Assembly (NCBI GenBank): GCA_026417845.1
Contig: JAOACM010000068.1
Location: 1 to 13,040, forward strand
Source of the DNA: Planctomycetota bacterium
GTDB taxonomy: Bacteria; Planctomycetota; SZUA-567; H5-PLA8; CALKMO01
Length of the DNA: 13,040 bases
Direction of reading: 5' to 3'
Within the stretch, counting starts at the first letter, position 1. Each line of letters starts with the position of its first letter. The translations under genes and the position numbers were made by a program. Positions 7,019 to 13,040 of the stretch are shown here, piece by piece. The notes beneath the pieces are model-generated. The model did not search any database, was not told where the DNA came from, and saw only the letters and a program-made list of their open reading frames with translations.

Positions 7019-7139
7019 GTGGTAGCCAGTATGATGGAGGATGTCGCGGGCAGGCATATGCCGGCGCCGACAGAAACGGCCGCCCGCCTCCATCCAGGGG
7101 GAGAACCTGAACTCAGGACTTGGGACCCAGGGCATGGGG

Positions 7140-7276
7140 GCGACCCCGGCATGCGGGGAGGGCAGCCGGGGGGGCGACGGAGTCACGCTCCTTGTCTGGC
7201 GCCATCCGCGCCCGGGAAAGACAGGCATGTTGCCTGCGCTACTTGGAGCAGGCGACGCCCCCGCGTGCGGAGAGGG
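7140..7276. repeat. Degenerate direct repeat, two copies (7140-7162 and 7252-7276)
   Basis: Both copies begin GCGAC and end in a TGCGG-G/A-GAGGG-like block; the last 19 bases match at 16 positions. They resemble the short GC-rich intergenic elements with a TGCGGGGAGGG core that are dispersed in many GC-rich genomes. Between the copies GCCTGC (7232-7237) can pair with GCAGGC (7248-7253). Confidence 0.35.
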
Positions 7277-7286
7277 AAGAGGAAGG

Positions 7287-7314
7287 CTCGCATCTGTCCA
7301 CCATCAGATGCGAG
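7287..7314 (-). terminator. Perfect 10-bp hairpin, possible terminator of the TIM-barrel transcript
   Basis: CTCGCATCTG (7287-7296) and CAGATGCGAG (7305-7314) form a perfect stem with the 8-base loop TCCACCAT. Reading the minus strand, a pyrimidine-rich run with scattered T (CCTTCCTCTTCCCTCTCC) follows, so it might act as a weak terminator about 115 bases after the TIM-barrel stop. It lacks a true U-tract and could instead be part of a structured leader. Confidence 0.35.
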
Positions 7315-7334
7315 GTGGGCGGATGGATAAAGCG

Positions 7335-7371
7335 CCTGCCCTGGCGGTAAAGGCAGGAGAAAATACCTGCC
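7335..7371. repeat. Mutually exclusive hairpins (CCTGCC, GGCAGG, CCTGCC)
   Basis: GGCAGG (7352-7357) can pair with CCTGCC on its left (7335-7340, loop 11) or on its right (7366-7371, loop 8), so only one of the two hairpins can form at a time. This arrangement is found in attenuators but can also arise from short duplications. No U-tract follows either form. Confidence 0.5.
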
Positions 7372-7374
7372 ACG

Positions 7375-7437
7375 CGACGGACTTCCAGACGCGCGCTTAA
7401 GGAACCGTCCCTGATGGTCCGTCGGGCGCTAACGCCC
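7375..7437. repeat. Inverted repeats around the TIM-barrel stop codon
   Basis: CGACGGAC (7375-7382) pairs exactly with GTCCGTCG (7417-7424) across 34 bases. Next to it GGGCG/CGCCC (7424-7428 and 7433-7437) form a 5-bp stem whose loop holds the TAG stop codon of the minus-strand gene. This may help define the transcript's 3' end. Confidence 0.35.
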
Positions 7438-8190
7438 CATTTCCCGCAGCTTCTTAAGGCACATCTCCACGCACTTCATCGGCGGATAGGCGTAACTCTC
7501 CTGCTCGACGATATACCACTCCGTACCGCCCGGCCCTTCGCAGATACGGAATACGTCGGCCCACCGCACGTCGCCCTCCCCGATGATGGCCTTGTCGTTC
7601 GCCTTCGAGTATTCTTTCACGTGAACTGTAGTGAGCCTGCCGGGATATTTTTCCATATAAGGTATCGGATCGGTCCCGCCATGGAGGCAGTTGCCGGTAT
7701 CCATCTGGACGATTATGTCCTTCCGGGATGCTACTCCGAAAAACTCGTCCCACGGTATCCGTCCCTCTATCGGGACGAATTCCACCGTGTGGTTGTGGTA
7801 CCCGGTCCGCATATTTTCCCTGGCGAGCTTCTCAGCTATCTCCACAAGCGACTCGGCGGCCTTCCGCCACCCCGCTATCGTAGTCTGCATTTCCTTCGGC
7901 AGACCGGGAACGACCAGGTACCTGTTGCCGATGGTTTTATGAAATTCCACGGTCTTCGCGAACTCGTCGCCCTGAAGCGAAGCCAGCTTGACGTGTGCGC
8001 CGGCGACCTTCAAGCCGGCGTCGTCGAGCATCCTCTTGACGTCGGCGGCGCCGTGATCGTGAAAGCCGGCGAACTCCACGCCGTCGTAGCCCATCTTCGC
8101 GATGGCCTTGAGCGTTCCCGCGAGATCCTTCTTGCAGTCCTCGCGAACGGAGTACAGTTGGACAGCTACCGGTATCCTCTTCTTCGCCAT
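7429..8190 (-). CDS. Sugar phosphate isomerase/epimerase (xylose-isomerase-like TIM barrel)
   Basis: 253 residues from ATG 8190, fixed by AAGGAGGGG six bases upstream; the open frame beyond it is non-coding in character. The sequence begins VAVQLYSVREDC (8-19), typical of this family, with MGYDGVEFAGF (33-43). Metal-site residues of the xylose-isomerase-like barrel (PF01261) are visible: YHNHTVEF at 131-138 (Glu137), MDTGN at 163-167 (Asp164), VHVKEY at 189-194 (His190) and IVEQE at 227-231 (Glu229). The length is normal for a single-barrel cytoplasmic protein with no signal peptide. Members act on sugars, inositols or keto-sugar acids with a divalent metal, and the substrate cannot be read from the sequence. 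It is divergent from the propeller gene, with which it may share a control region. Confidence 0.9.
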   Translation of the reverse strand: MAKKRIPVAVQLYSVREDCKKDLAGTLKAIAKMGYDGVEFAGFHDHGAADVKRMLDDAGLKVAGAHVKLASLQGDEFAKTVEFHKTIGNRYLVVPGLPKEMQTTIAGWRKAAESLVEIAEKLARENMRTGYHNHTVEFVPIEGRIPWDEFFGVASRKDIIVQMDTGNCLHGGTDPIPYMEKYPGRLTTVHVKEYSKANDKAIIGEGDVRWADVFRICEGPGGTEWYIVEQESYAYPPMKCVEMCLKKLREMGR

Positions 8191-8196
8191 GCGATT

Positions 8197-8205
8197 CCCC
8201 TCCTT
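8197..8205 (-). promoter_or_regulatory. Ribosome binding site deciding the TIM-barrel start
   Basis: The minus strand reads AAGGAGGGG six bases before ATG 8190, a near-perfect Shine-Dalgarno site. It selects the start MAKKRIPVAV over the longer reading from 8310. Confidence 0.75.
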
Positions 8206-8284
8206 ATTTCCCTTCCCTGCCGTCTCCGCCCACGACGGGCGCGCGGCCCTGATCGGGGAAGCCGAAACCAGCGGCCATCCCGGC

Positions 8285-8316
8285 TTTGGCCCAATCCGCC
8301 ACGGACGCATATTATA
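8285..8316. promoter_or_regulatory. Overlapping divergent -10 elements between TIM-barrel and propeller genes
   Basis: On the minus strand 8316-8311 reads TATAAT exactly, but no good -35 precedes it. On the plus strand TATTAT (8310-8315) lies 18 bases after TTGGCC (8286-8291). This AT-rich island stands out in a GC-rich intergenic region of 269 bp. Leaders would be about 115 bases (minus) and 138 bases (plus). Shared overlapping -10 boxes would make the two genes compete for polymerase. Confidence 0.4.
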
Positions 8317-8447
8317 GTGCCCGGCAATCCGTCCCGGCGCAACGCGCGCCAGCGGATTTCGCCGCCGCGCGGGTCCGGAGGCGGGTATTGCGCGCCGCCT
8401 GATCCGGCGTTACGATCGGAGGGAAGCCCCGGGCGCCCAGCATCGGC

Positions 8448-8454
8448 GAGGAGG
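8448..8454 (+). promoter_or_regulatory. Ribosome binding site of the propeller gene
   Basis: GAGGAGG sits five bases before ATG 8460 and fixes that start codon. Confidence 0.7.
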
Positions 8455-8459
8455 ACGCG

Positions 8460-9569
8460 ATGAAACTCGAATCGGTCAGGTACCATGTCTTACGCAACTA
8501 CGACAAGAGAAAGAACATCGCCGTGGACGGTCTCTCGGCGGATCGGGTGCAGGCCGAGATGCGCGAGAACCTCGTCGCGTTCACGTGCCTCCTCGCCTCG
8601 CCGTCCGAAGGCGTCCTCTACTGCGGCATAACCGCCCTCAACAACGACATACTCCACGCCTTCGACCTCAGCACCGGTAAATTCCGCAGTCTGGGCTACG
8701 CTTCGGTCGCGGAGAAATTCGAGGTCAAGATACACAGGTCGCTGGAAATGGATTCCGACGGCACAATCTACGGCGCCAGCGCCGGCCTGCACGACGTCAG
8801 TCGCCGGATGGAGGCGCCTGGCGGGGCAGTCTTCCGGCTGACGAAAGGCGGCCGCAGGATCGAAAAGCTCTGCGTACCGTGCAGGCACGATTACATACAG
8901 ACAATAACCCTGGACAGGAAGAAGCGGCTGATTTACGGCTTCACCGAACCCGTCTTCAAGATGTTCATCTACGACATAACCGGCGGCGAGGCCAGGGATA
9001 TGGATTACATCGGCAGCATCACGCATATATCCGCCCTGGACGATTCCGGCCGCATATGGGGGACCTGGGACGACAGGCACCATTACCTGTTCAGCTACGA
9101 TCCGGAGACCGGGCGGTTCGAGTTCACACGCAATAAGCTCCCCCGTTCGGAAGGCGATGCGAACCGTATGTACACCGGGGCCGGGCCGGTGGATTCGATG
9201 ATAAACGGCGGCGACGGATACTTGTACATAGGGAGCACCGGGGGCGCCCTGTACAGACTGGACCCGAAGAAGAGCGAAGCGGAATGGCTGGGCAAACCGT
9301 TCCCATCGCCGCGCATGCCGGGGCTGAAGGTGTGGAGGGACTCCCTGCTCATCGGGGTGACTGGAGACAATGGGGTCACGAACGTGTTCGCCTACGACCG
9401 CGAGAAAAGGCGGTTCTTCGAGCTGGGGCGGGCGGTCGCCTCCGCCGACGGCCTCCGCCTCTACCGCCCCCACGATCTGGAGATAGTCGGCAAAGACACG
9501 CTGTTCATAGCCGAGACCGACGTGCCCGACAGGTCCGGGTTCCTCTGGGAGTGCCGGGTCTCGATGTAG
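8460..9569 (+). CDS. Seven-repeat beta-propeller protein of unknown function
   Basis: 369 residues from ATG 8460. I recognise no named family, but seven diverged repeats of the form G-x-L/I-Y/W/F-x-G...Y/F-D-x-x-T-G...L-G start near residues 51 (GVLYCGITAL), 101 (GTIYGASAG), 157 (RLIYGFTEP), 198 (GRIWGTWDD), 253 (GYLYIGSTGG), 295 (SLLIGVTGD) and 347 (TLFIAETDV). This fits a seven-bladed propeller similar to Kelch, SMP-30/NHL or PQQ-like folds. Many blades carry YDxxTGxF-like turns. No signal peptide or membrane segment is present, so it is probably cytoplasmic. It contains five Cys, two of them close together (C138, C141). Ile codons favour ATA (12 of 20). It could be a sugar or lactone hydrolase or a binding scaffold; the divergent TIM-barrel enzyme makes carbohydrate metabolism a reasonable but unproven guess. 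Confidence 0.8.
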   Translation: MKLESVRYHVLRNYDKRKNIAVDGLSADRVQAEMRENLVAFTCLLASPSEGVLYCGITALNNDILHAFDLSTGKFRSLGYASVAEKFEVKIHRSLEMDSDGTIYGASAGLHDVSRRMEAPGGAVFRLTKGGRRIEKLCVPCRHDYIQTITLDRKKRLIYGFTEPVFKMFIYDITGGEARDMDYIGSITHISALDDSGRIWGTWDDRHHYLFSYDPETGRFEFTRNKLPRSEGDANRMYTGAGPVDSMINGGDGYLYIGSTGGALYRLDPKKSEAEWLGKPFPSPRMPGLKVWRDSLLIGVTGDNGVTNVFAYDREKRRFFELGRAVASADGLRLYRPHDLEIVGKDTLFIAETDVPDRSGFLWECRVSM

Positions 9570-9601
9570 GATGCGGAGGCGCGCTTCTCCGGCCGGAGGG
9601 T

Positions 9602-9641
9602 GCGCGACGCGCGGCCTTGCCGCGCGGGTACCACGTCGCGC
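9602..9641. terminator. GC-rich nested hairpin in the convergent region
   Basis: CGCGCGGC (9608-9615) pairs with GCCGCGCG (9619-9626) around the loop CTT. An outer stem GCGCGACG (9602-9609) can also pair with CGTCGCGC (9634-9641). It begins 33 bases after the propeller stop. There is no U-tract on either strand, so its role as terminator is only suggested by position. Confidence 0.3.
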
Positions 9642-9817
9642 GGGCATAGAGCGCGCCGCAGGGGACGGGATGCGCCGGAGAGCGGTCCGTCGGCGCCGCA
9701 GCGCAGATCTGTCGGCGCCGCGGCAGACGATCCGCGAACCAGGGGCAGGACGCCTCCCGCAACCGGTAGCGGCCCCCGCTCGCAATCCTACGGCACGGCA
9801 CCACCCTGCAGGCTGCG

Positions 9818-9830
9818 GGGCGAATCGCCC
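9818..9830. terminator. Small GC hairpin after the transglutaminase-like gene
   Basis: GGGCG (9818-9822) and CGCCC (9826-9830) form a 5-bp stem with a 3-base loop, 21 bases past the end of the minus-strand gene. No U-tract follows. The remainder of the 282-bp convergent region shows only two direct copies of TGTCGGCGCCGC-like sequence near 9687 and 9711 and no gene. Confidence 0.2.
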
Positions 9831-9851
9831 TCTGGAATCGCCGGGACTGTC

Positions 9852-11417
9852 TCAGGCCTTCAGCGCCAGGCGTCTCATTCGCACGTCCCACGGGTTCCTG
9901 CCGCCAACGAAGATGTTTTCGGAGATCTCGTGAGCGGACGACTGAAACGCCGCGGATTTCGCCGCGCCACACTCCTCCCATTCCAGTTCCATCCGCACTG
10001 GAATCCCCGCCGATCCGCCCGAAAGCACGAACCGGTTCCTGCCCGGCAGGAGGCGCGGCGAGACGGCGTCGTTGTGCATGAACGTCCCGCGGAAGACGAT
10101 ATCGGAGAAACAACAGTTCGTCTTCGGTCCGTGCGAGAGTATTTCGAAGCGGAAGTACAGCCTGTAGCGGCCGTAGACGGACGGCTTGCCGGCAAGAAAC
10201 TCTTCCAGCCCCATCGGCAGCTCCACCCTGACCGGCCGGTCCGCTTTCTCCAGCGGCGCCGACCAGATATTGTTCCAGCCGGTCCCGCCATCGGGGCTGA
10301 GACCAAGCCCAACATAATCGAGCGGGTCGGCCTTCATCCACGAGAACGATAGCGTCCCGCCGGTCAGGATGTACGGGCATTCCACCGGCAGCACGTAGCA
10401 GGCCAGCTGCCTGTCGCGCCGCTGGACCAGCCGTCCATCCTCCGCCCCGGCCCACAGCAGCTCGTGGCTCGACGATGCCGCCAGTCCCGCGTCTACGGAC
10501 AGCGGCGGTCGGACGATCATCTCGCCCGATCCGTAGAATCTGAGCGTCTTCCCGTGCAGCCGGCAGCCCGGCCAGTCGCATTTGCGGGCGTACGCGCGGA
10601 AGTACGGCTCGTTCTCGGGATCGCGCGGACTGCCGTCAGGCAGGTAAATGTCTTCGGAATCATGGAGGTAGCGGCACTCGCCCTCCTTTGGCGATCCGGC
10701 CGAAGGCCTTACGCGATAGGGAGGAAAGCATGGTTCGTAATAGCGCGTAACTTCCGTCCCGGGCCTGAGGCGATGCCTGAGGTCGTGGCGCGGGGCCAGC
10801 AGCAGCCCGTAAGACGGCACCGTGTACCTGGCGTTGTGCTTCGTCTCGCGTTGCGACGGCCTGTAGTACCACGGGATCAGCGGATCGGTAGGCTCAATCC
10901 ACAACGACTTGTCCGCCATTATGTCCTCGAAGGAAGCGAATCGTTTCCCATCCCGCGTCCTGGCGGCCACCTGATGGAACACGTCGAAGGCGTGCGGCCG
11001 CTCGACGCCGTCGGCGTCCTCGTATGTCAACTCGGTCATCGTGTGGCCGACCACTCCCGACGGCACCCAGACAACCAGCTTCTCGGCCGGCGCGCCCATT
11101 CTGCCGGCGTTCCACAGGGCGCTGGTCAGACGACCCCAGCCATCGCAGTAGTGGCAACCGAAGACCGCCAGTGTCTTTATCAGGTCGTCGTCGTTGGTCC
11201 ATCCGATTGAGGTCCACTCGTGATACGCCGGCCCCCACCGGAAGACCCGGTTGACCCATCTGTAGAGCGCCACGGCCTTCTCCTCGCCTGTGCGCGCCCC
11301 CGAAAGCCGCAGGATGTCCGCGGCGAACTTCTCGAGCGAAAGCGGGTCCGGCCAGCGGTCAAACCACGCCCACGCCAGCGCAGCGCCGTCCCTTTTCATG
11401 GCTAGATCGTCGTTCAT
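9852..11417 (-). CDS. Transglutaminase-like superfamily protein
   Basis: 521 residues from ATG 11417, with GGAG eight bases upstream; TTG or other codons 30 bases earlier are less likely. The N-terminal third holds a transglutaminase-like (cysteine protease fold) domain: LYRWVNRVFRW (51-61), GCHYCDGWGRLTSALWNAG (87-105) with candidate nucleophile Cys91, VVGHTMTEL (122-130) with His125, and HAFDVFHQ (142-149) with Asp145, giving the expected Cys-His-Asp order. The C-terminal 350 residues look beta-rich (YRLYFRFEIL, RMELEWEEC) and are not recognised. No signal peptide or membrane segment is visible, which is odd given the lipoprotein just upstream (35 bp gap), with which it probably forms an operon. 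Substrate and reaction are unknown: peptidase, amidase or cross-linking roles all occur in this superfamily. Confidence 0.85.
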   Translation of the reverse strand: MNDDLAMKRDGAALAWAWFDRWPDPLSLEKFAADILRLSGARTGEEKAVALYRWVNRVFRWGPAYHEWTSIGWTNDDDLIKTLAVFGCHYCDGWGRLTSALWNAGRMGAPAEKLVVWVPSGVVGHTMTELTYEDADGVERPHAFDVFHQVAARTRDGKRFASFEDIMADKSLWIEPTDPLIPWYYRPSQRETKHNARYTVPSYGLLLAPRHDLRHRLRPGTEVTRYYEPCFPPYRVRPSAGSPKEGECRYLHDSEDIYLPDGSPRDPENEPYFRAYARKCDWPGCRLHGKTLRFYGSGEMIVRPPLSVDAGLAASSSHELLWAGAEDGRLVQRRDRQLACYVLPVECPYILTGGTLSFSWMKADPLDYVGLGLSPDGGTGWNNIWSAPLEKADRPVRVELPMGLEEFLAGKPSVYGRYRLYFRFEILSHGPKTNCCFSDIVFRGTFMHNDAVSPRLLPGRNRFVLSGGSAGIPVRMELEWEECGAAKSAAFQSSAHEISENIFVGGRNPWDVRMRRLALKA

Positions 11418-11452
11418 ATGCCCTGCTCCATGCGCAAATCGCCGCACTCACG

Positions 11453-12475
11453 TCAATCCGGCACGACGGCGCCAGTCTTGAGCCTGGTGCCGGGCGGCAG
11501 CCAGTTCAGGGTCATCCTTGTGTGAGCCTGAATCGTGGTAACCGCGTTTCTCGCCCTGGTCCCCTCGACCACCACTGCCTCCGATGTGAGCGTTACGCGC
11601 GCGGCCTCGGTTTTTGCAACGATCCTACCGGCATCTACGTCCAGATCGCAGGTCCCCTTCAACTCGACCTTGTGGTATAGCCGCTGGCGATTTCGGAAAT
11701 CCTCCGGGAAGCGGCTCCGGAATTCGGCGCCGTTGGAGTCGAATTCTCCGAACATCTCGTAGTCCACCACGGCCGTCCGCCGCCCCCCCCGGACGGCGAC
11801 CTCCCGCAACCTGCCCGTGAACCTGCCCATGAAGCCGGTCGGCGCAAGCCCGGACATCCCCACCAGCGTGGTCGGCACCGCCAGCGGCAGCTCGTAGCTC
11901 CAGCTCTCCCCCGGCGCCGCCTCCCTCTTCGGCAGCATCGGGAACAGATAGTGTATGCTGTCGTACTGGATCAGGTGCGGGATCGCGAACCGCCGCTCGT
12001 CGGCCCGGTAGGCGCAGCGGCCCTGGTCGTCAAAGGCGTACGAGCGCAACCCGGCCACCACGTCGAAGTTGCCGCCCAGGTTGACGATATCGTCCCGCAG
12101 CGACCTGTCAACACTCCGTTTGCCGTTGGCGTATATCTCCTCGCGCCTGCGCTCCGTATGGCTCCTCCGGAAGCTGACCTGATCAAGCCCCTGGGAATTA
12201 ACCCCGAGACAGAAGACGGACAGGTAGAACTCCGCCGTCTCGCGGCTACGCGCCGGGCCTTCCTCGCGCAACTCGAACTTACCCTCGTAGACTTCGACCT
12301 TTCCCCTCCTCCTGTGTATCCGCAGGAGCACTGGGGGGCCGGGCACAACGGTTCCCCAGGCGATGCCAGAGTCCCACTCGCCCGTGAAACCCGCGCCGCT
12401 TCCCAGCCTGTCCCCGCCGCAGCCGGCAAGAAGAGCGGCGACGGCCGGCGCCACGAAGCCCGCAAGTCGCCTCAT
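11453..12475 (-). CDS. Uncharacterised lipoprotein
   Basis: 340 residues from ATG 12475; GGAGG lies 12 bases upstream, and a TTG start at 12511 in the same frame would put an unnecessary Arg-rich stretch before the signal. Residues 1-18 are a lipoprotein signal (MRRLAGFVAPAV followed by AALLAG) and Cys19 the lipidation site (LAG-C). Gly at +2 and +3 is compatible with outer-membrane placement if the cell is Gram-negative. The mature part is beta-rich. It includes FPMLPKREAAPGESW at about 178-192, a pattern I associate with uncharacterised envelope proteins of the DUF6263 kind; I am not certain of that family. No catalytic motif is seen. It is followed 35 bp later by the transglutaminase-like gene. 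The 227 bp upstream, after the SDR stop, show no clear promoter. Confidence 0.75.
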   Translation of the reverse strand: MRRLAGFVAPAVAALLAGCGGDRLGSGAGFTGEWDSGIAWGTVVPGPPVLLRIHRRRGKVEVYEGKFELREEGPARSRETAEFYLSVFCLGVNSQGLDQVSFRRSHTERRREEIYANGKRSVDRSLRDDIVNLGGNFDVVAGLRSYAFDDQGRCAYRADERRFAIPHLIQYDSIHYLFPMLPKREAAPGESWSYELPLAVPTTLVGMSGLAPTGFMGRFTGRLREVAVRGGRRTAVVDYEMFGEFDSNGAEFRSRFPEDFRNRQRLYHKVELKGTCDLDVDAGRIVAKTEAARVTLTSEAVVVEGTRARNAVTTIQAHTRMTLNWLPPGTRLKTGAVVPD

Positions 12476-12702
12476 CGCGAAAGCATGCCTCCGTCCGAAA
12501 ACTCTGCGCAACCTGACCTCTCCCGCCCGGCCCCTCTTCCCCAGTGGGAAGGAGGACCGTCTGCCTGAAGGGAGGCATCGCGCCGGAACCGGGCTGCGCC
12601 TCCCGCCAGACGATCACACCAGGGGCGCGGTGCGCACGGCTTCCTCCGGCGCCGGCGCGCCCCTCAGCTCCCCGCCGTCCCCGGCCCGCTCCCGGGCGGC
12701 AA

Positions 12703-13040
12703 TTATCCACCGCCACCCGACGCCACGGGCCGCCCGCTTATCGCTTTCCTGAAGTATTCCAGCGTCCTTGCCAGCCCCTCCCGGCGCGAGACCTCCGGCT
12801 CCCACCCCAGAAGCGTCCGCGCCCGCGTTATGTCGGGCCGCCGCTGGCGCGGGTCATCCTTCGGCATCGGGTGGAACTCCAGTCTGCTCGAACTCCCCGC
12901 CAATTCGAGTATCTCCCTGGCGAACTCCAGTATCGTTACCTCGTCCGGGTTGCCTATGTTTACCGGATCGGACACATCGGACTCGAGCAACAGGAGTATC
13001 CCGCGCACCAGGTCGTCCACGTAGCAGAAACTTCTGGTCT
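12703..13040 (-). CDS. UDP-glucuronate decarboxylase-like SDR, C-terminal part (runs off the right edge)
   Basis: The visible 112 codons are the C-terminal third of an extended short-chain dehydrogenase; the N-terminus with the NAD-binding GxxGxxG and the YxxxK site lies beyond the window. Reading from the edge it starts TRSFCYVDDLV, then GPVNLGNP-like DPVNIGNPDEVTILEFA, MPKDDPRQRRPDI and LLGWEPEVSRREGLARTLEYF. These match the UDP-xylose synthase/UDP-glucuronate decarboxylase group closely; dTDP-glucose 4,6-dehydratase relatives are a less likely alternative. The product would convert UDP-glucuronate to UDP-xylose (or a related UDP-pentose) for glycan synthesis. The reading frame is intact to TAA at 12703-12705, with a Gly-rich tail. 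Confidence 0.85.
   Translation of the reverse strand, partial: TRSFCYVDDLVRGILLLLESDVSDPVNIGNPDEVTILEFAREILELAGSSSRLEFHPMPKDDPRQRRPDITRARTLLGWEPEVSRREGLARTLEYFRKAISGRPVASGGGG

Larger units (their letters stand above)
6774..7428. other. Gene-free interval between the TIM-barrel gene and STAS-hisS, rich in inverted repeats
   Basis: No frame in this 655-bp stretch has recognisable domains; open frames on the plus strand are Gly/Arg-rich and are best explained by GC content. The words GGCATG or GGCATA recur near 6990, 7053, 7131, 7148 and 7224, several of them inside short palindromes (GGCATATGCC at 7053-7062). At least four hairpins, listed separately, lie between 6964 and 7437. The stretch may hold the 3' end of the TIM-barrel transcript, the leader or promoter of STAS-hisS, a dispersed intergenic repeat, or an unannotated structured RNA. 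Confidence 0.5.

Noticed and set aside
7015..7027. AAGGGTGGTAGCC resembles the T-box riboswitch core AGGGTGGNACC, and hisS is nearby.
   Set aside because: It lies on the plus strand, whereas STAS-hisS is on the minus strand; the ACC part is changed, and no specifier-loop architecture or antiterminator is seen in the right orientation.
7041..7400. Plus-strand open frame with ATPACGEG and DAPACGEG repeats, considered as a small protein.
   Set aside because: The repeats are explained by the duplicated GC-rich DNA element at 7140-7162 and 7252-7276; such translations are commonly seen from intergenic repeats. No ribosome site precedes it.
7414..8463. Long plus-strand open frame of 349 codons.
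   Set aside because: It is antisense to the TIM-barrel gene, which has clear family motifs and a strong ribosome site; the plus-strand translation has no domain features.
8490..9785. Minus-strand open frame of 431 codons over the propeller gene.
   Set aside because: It is the antisense shadow of the plus-strand repeats; its translation is Arg/Ala/Pro-rich with no motifs.
9505..10581. Minus-strand open frame of 358 codons overlapping the transglutaminase-like gene in another frame.
   Set aside because: The other frame carries the conserved transglutaminase-like sequence and ribosome site; this one is Arg/Gly/Ala-rich and motif-free.
1..13040. A CRISPR array, toxin-antitoxin pair, prophage or insertion sequence.
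   Set aside because: No regularly spaced direct repeats, no transposase, integrase or phage motifs, and no small overlapping gene pair with toxin-antitoxin features were found on either strand.

Overview
This is a GC-rich stretch that looks like the chromosome of an uncultivated bacterium. The bacterial signs are Shine-Dalgarno GGAGG-type sites in front of most genes, a lipoprotein with a lipobox, a STAS-domain regulator, and a hopanoid-type glycosyltransferase. Set against these are an archaemetzincin, a HisRS with an archaeal-like motif 2 region, and heavy use of the Ile codon ATA despite the high GC (12 of 20 Ile codons in the propeller gene). From general knowledge of where such families co-occur I would guess a Planctomycetota/Omnitrophota-like or other little-cultured phylum; the sequence does not settle it. 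I see no transposase, integrase, phage gene, CRISPR array, tRNA or rRNA.

Layout. Positions 1-307 hold no gene I can support. From 3098 down to 308 (minus) lie a hopene-associated (HpnB-type) glycosyltransferase and a membrane-anchored archaemetzincin. Divergent from them at 3371-5074 (plus) is a LarA/DUF2088 homologue that seems to have lost the nickel-pincer residues. It converges, 15 bp apart, on a minus-strand pair: a STAS protein followed by histidyl-tRNA synthetase (6773-5090). Upstream of this pair is a 655-bp gene-free interval (6774-7428) rich in inverted repeats. Next comes a minus-strand xylose-isomerase-like TIM-barrel protein (8190-7429), divergent from a seven-repeat beta-propeller protein (8460-9569). 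The propeller gene converges across 282 bp on a minus-strand group: the 3' end of a UDP-glucuronate decarboxylase-like SDR at the right edge (13040-12703), a lipoprotein (12475-11453) and a transglutaminase-like protein (11417-9852).

How the genes work together. Only local pairings are supported: STAS-hisS (about 22 bp apart), lipoprotein-transglutaminase (35 bp apart) and glycosyltransferase-archaemetzincin (91 bp apart). The glycosyltransferase, the SDR and the lipoprotein suggest envelope and glycan work, but no single pathway links the whole window. I did not find one clear new multi-gene system.

The most unusual pattern is that three neighbouring genes (archaemetzincin, glycosyltransferase, LarA-like) each carry a long low-complexity segment rich in Gly, Ser, Glu, Arg and Ala, beside or inside an otherwise conserved domain. 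The other points of note are the decayed LarA active site and the structured interval upstream of STAS-hisS.
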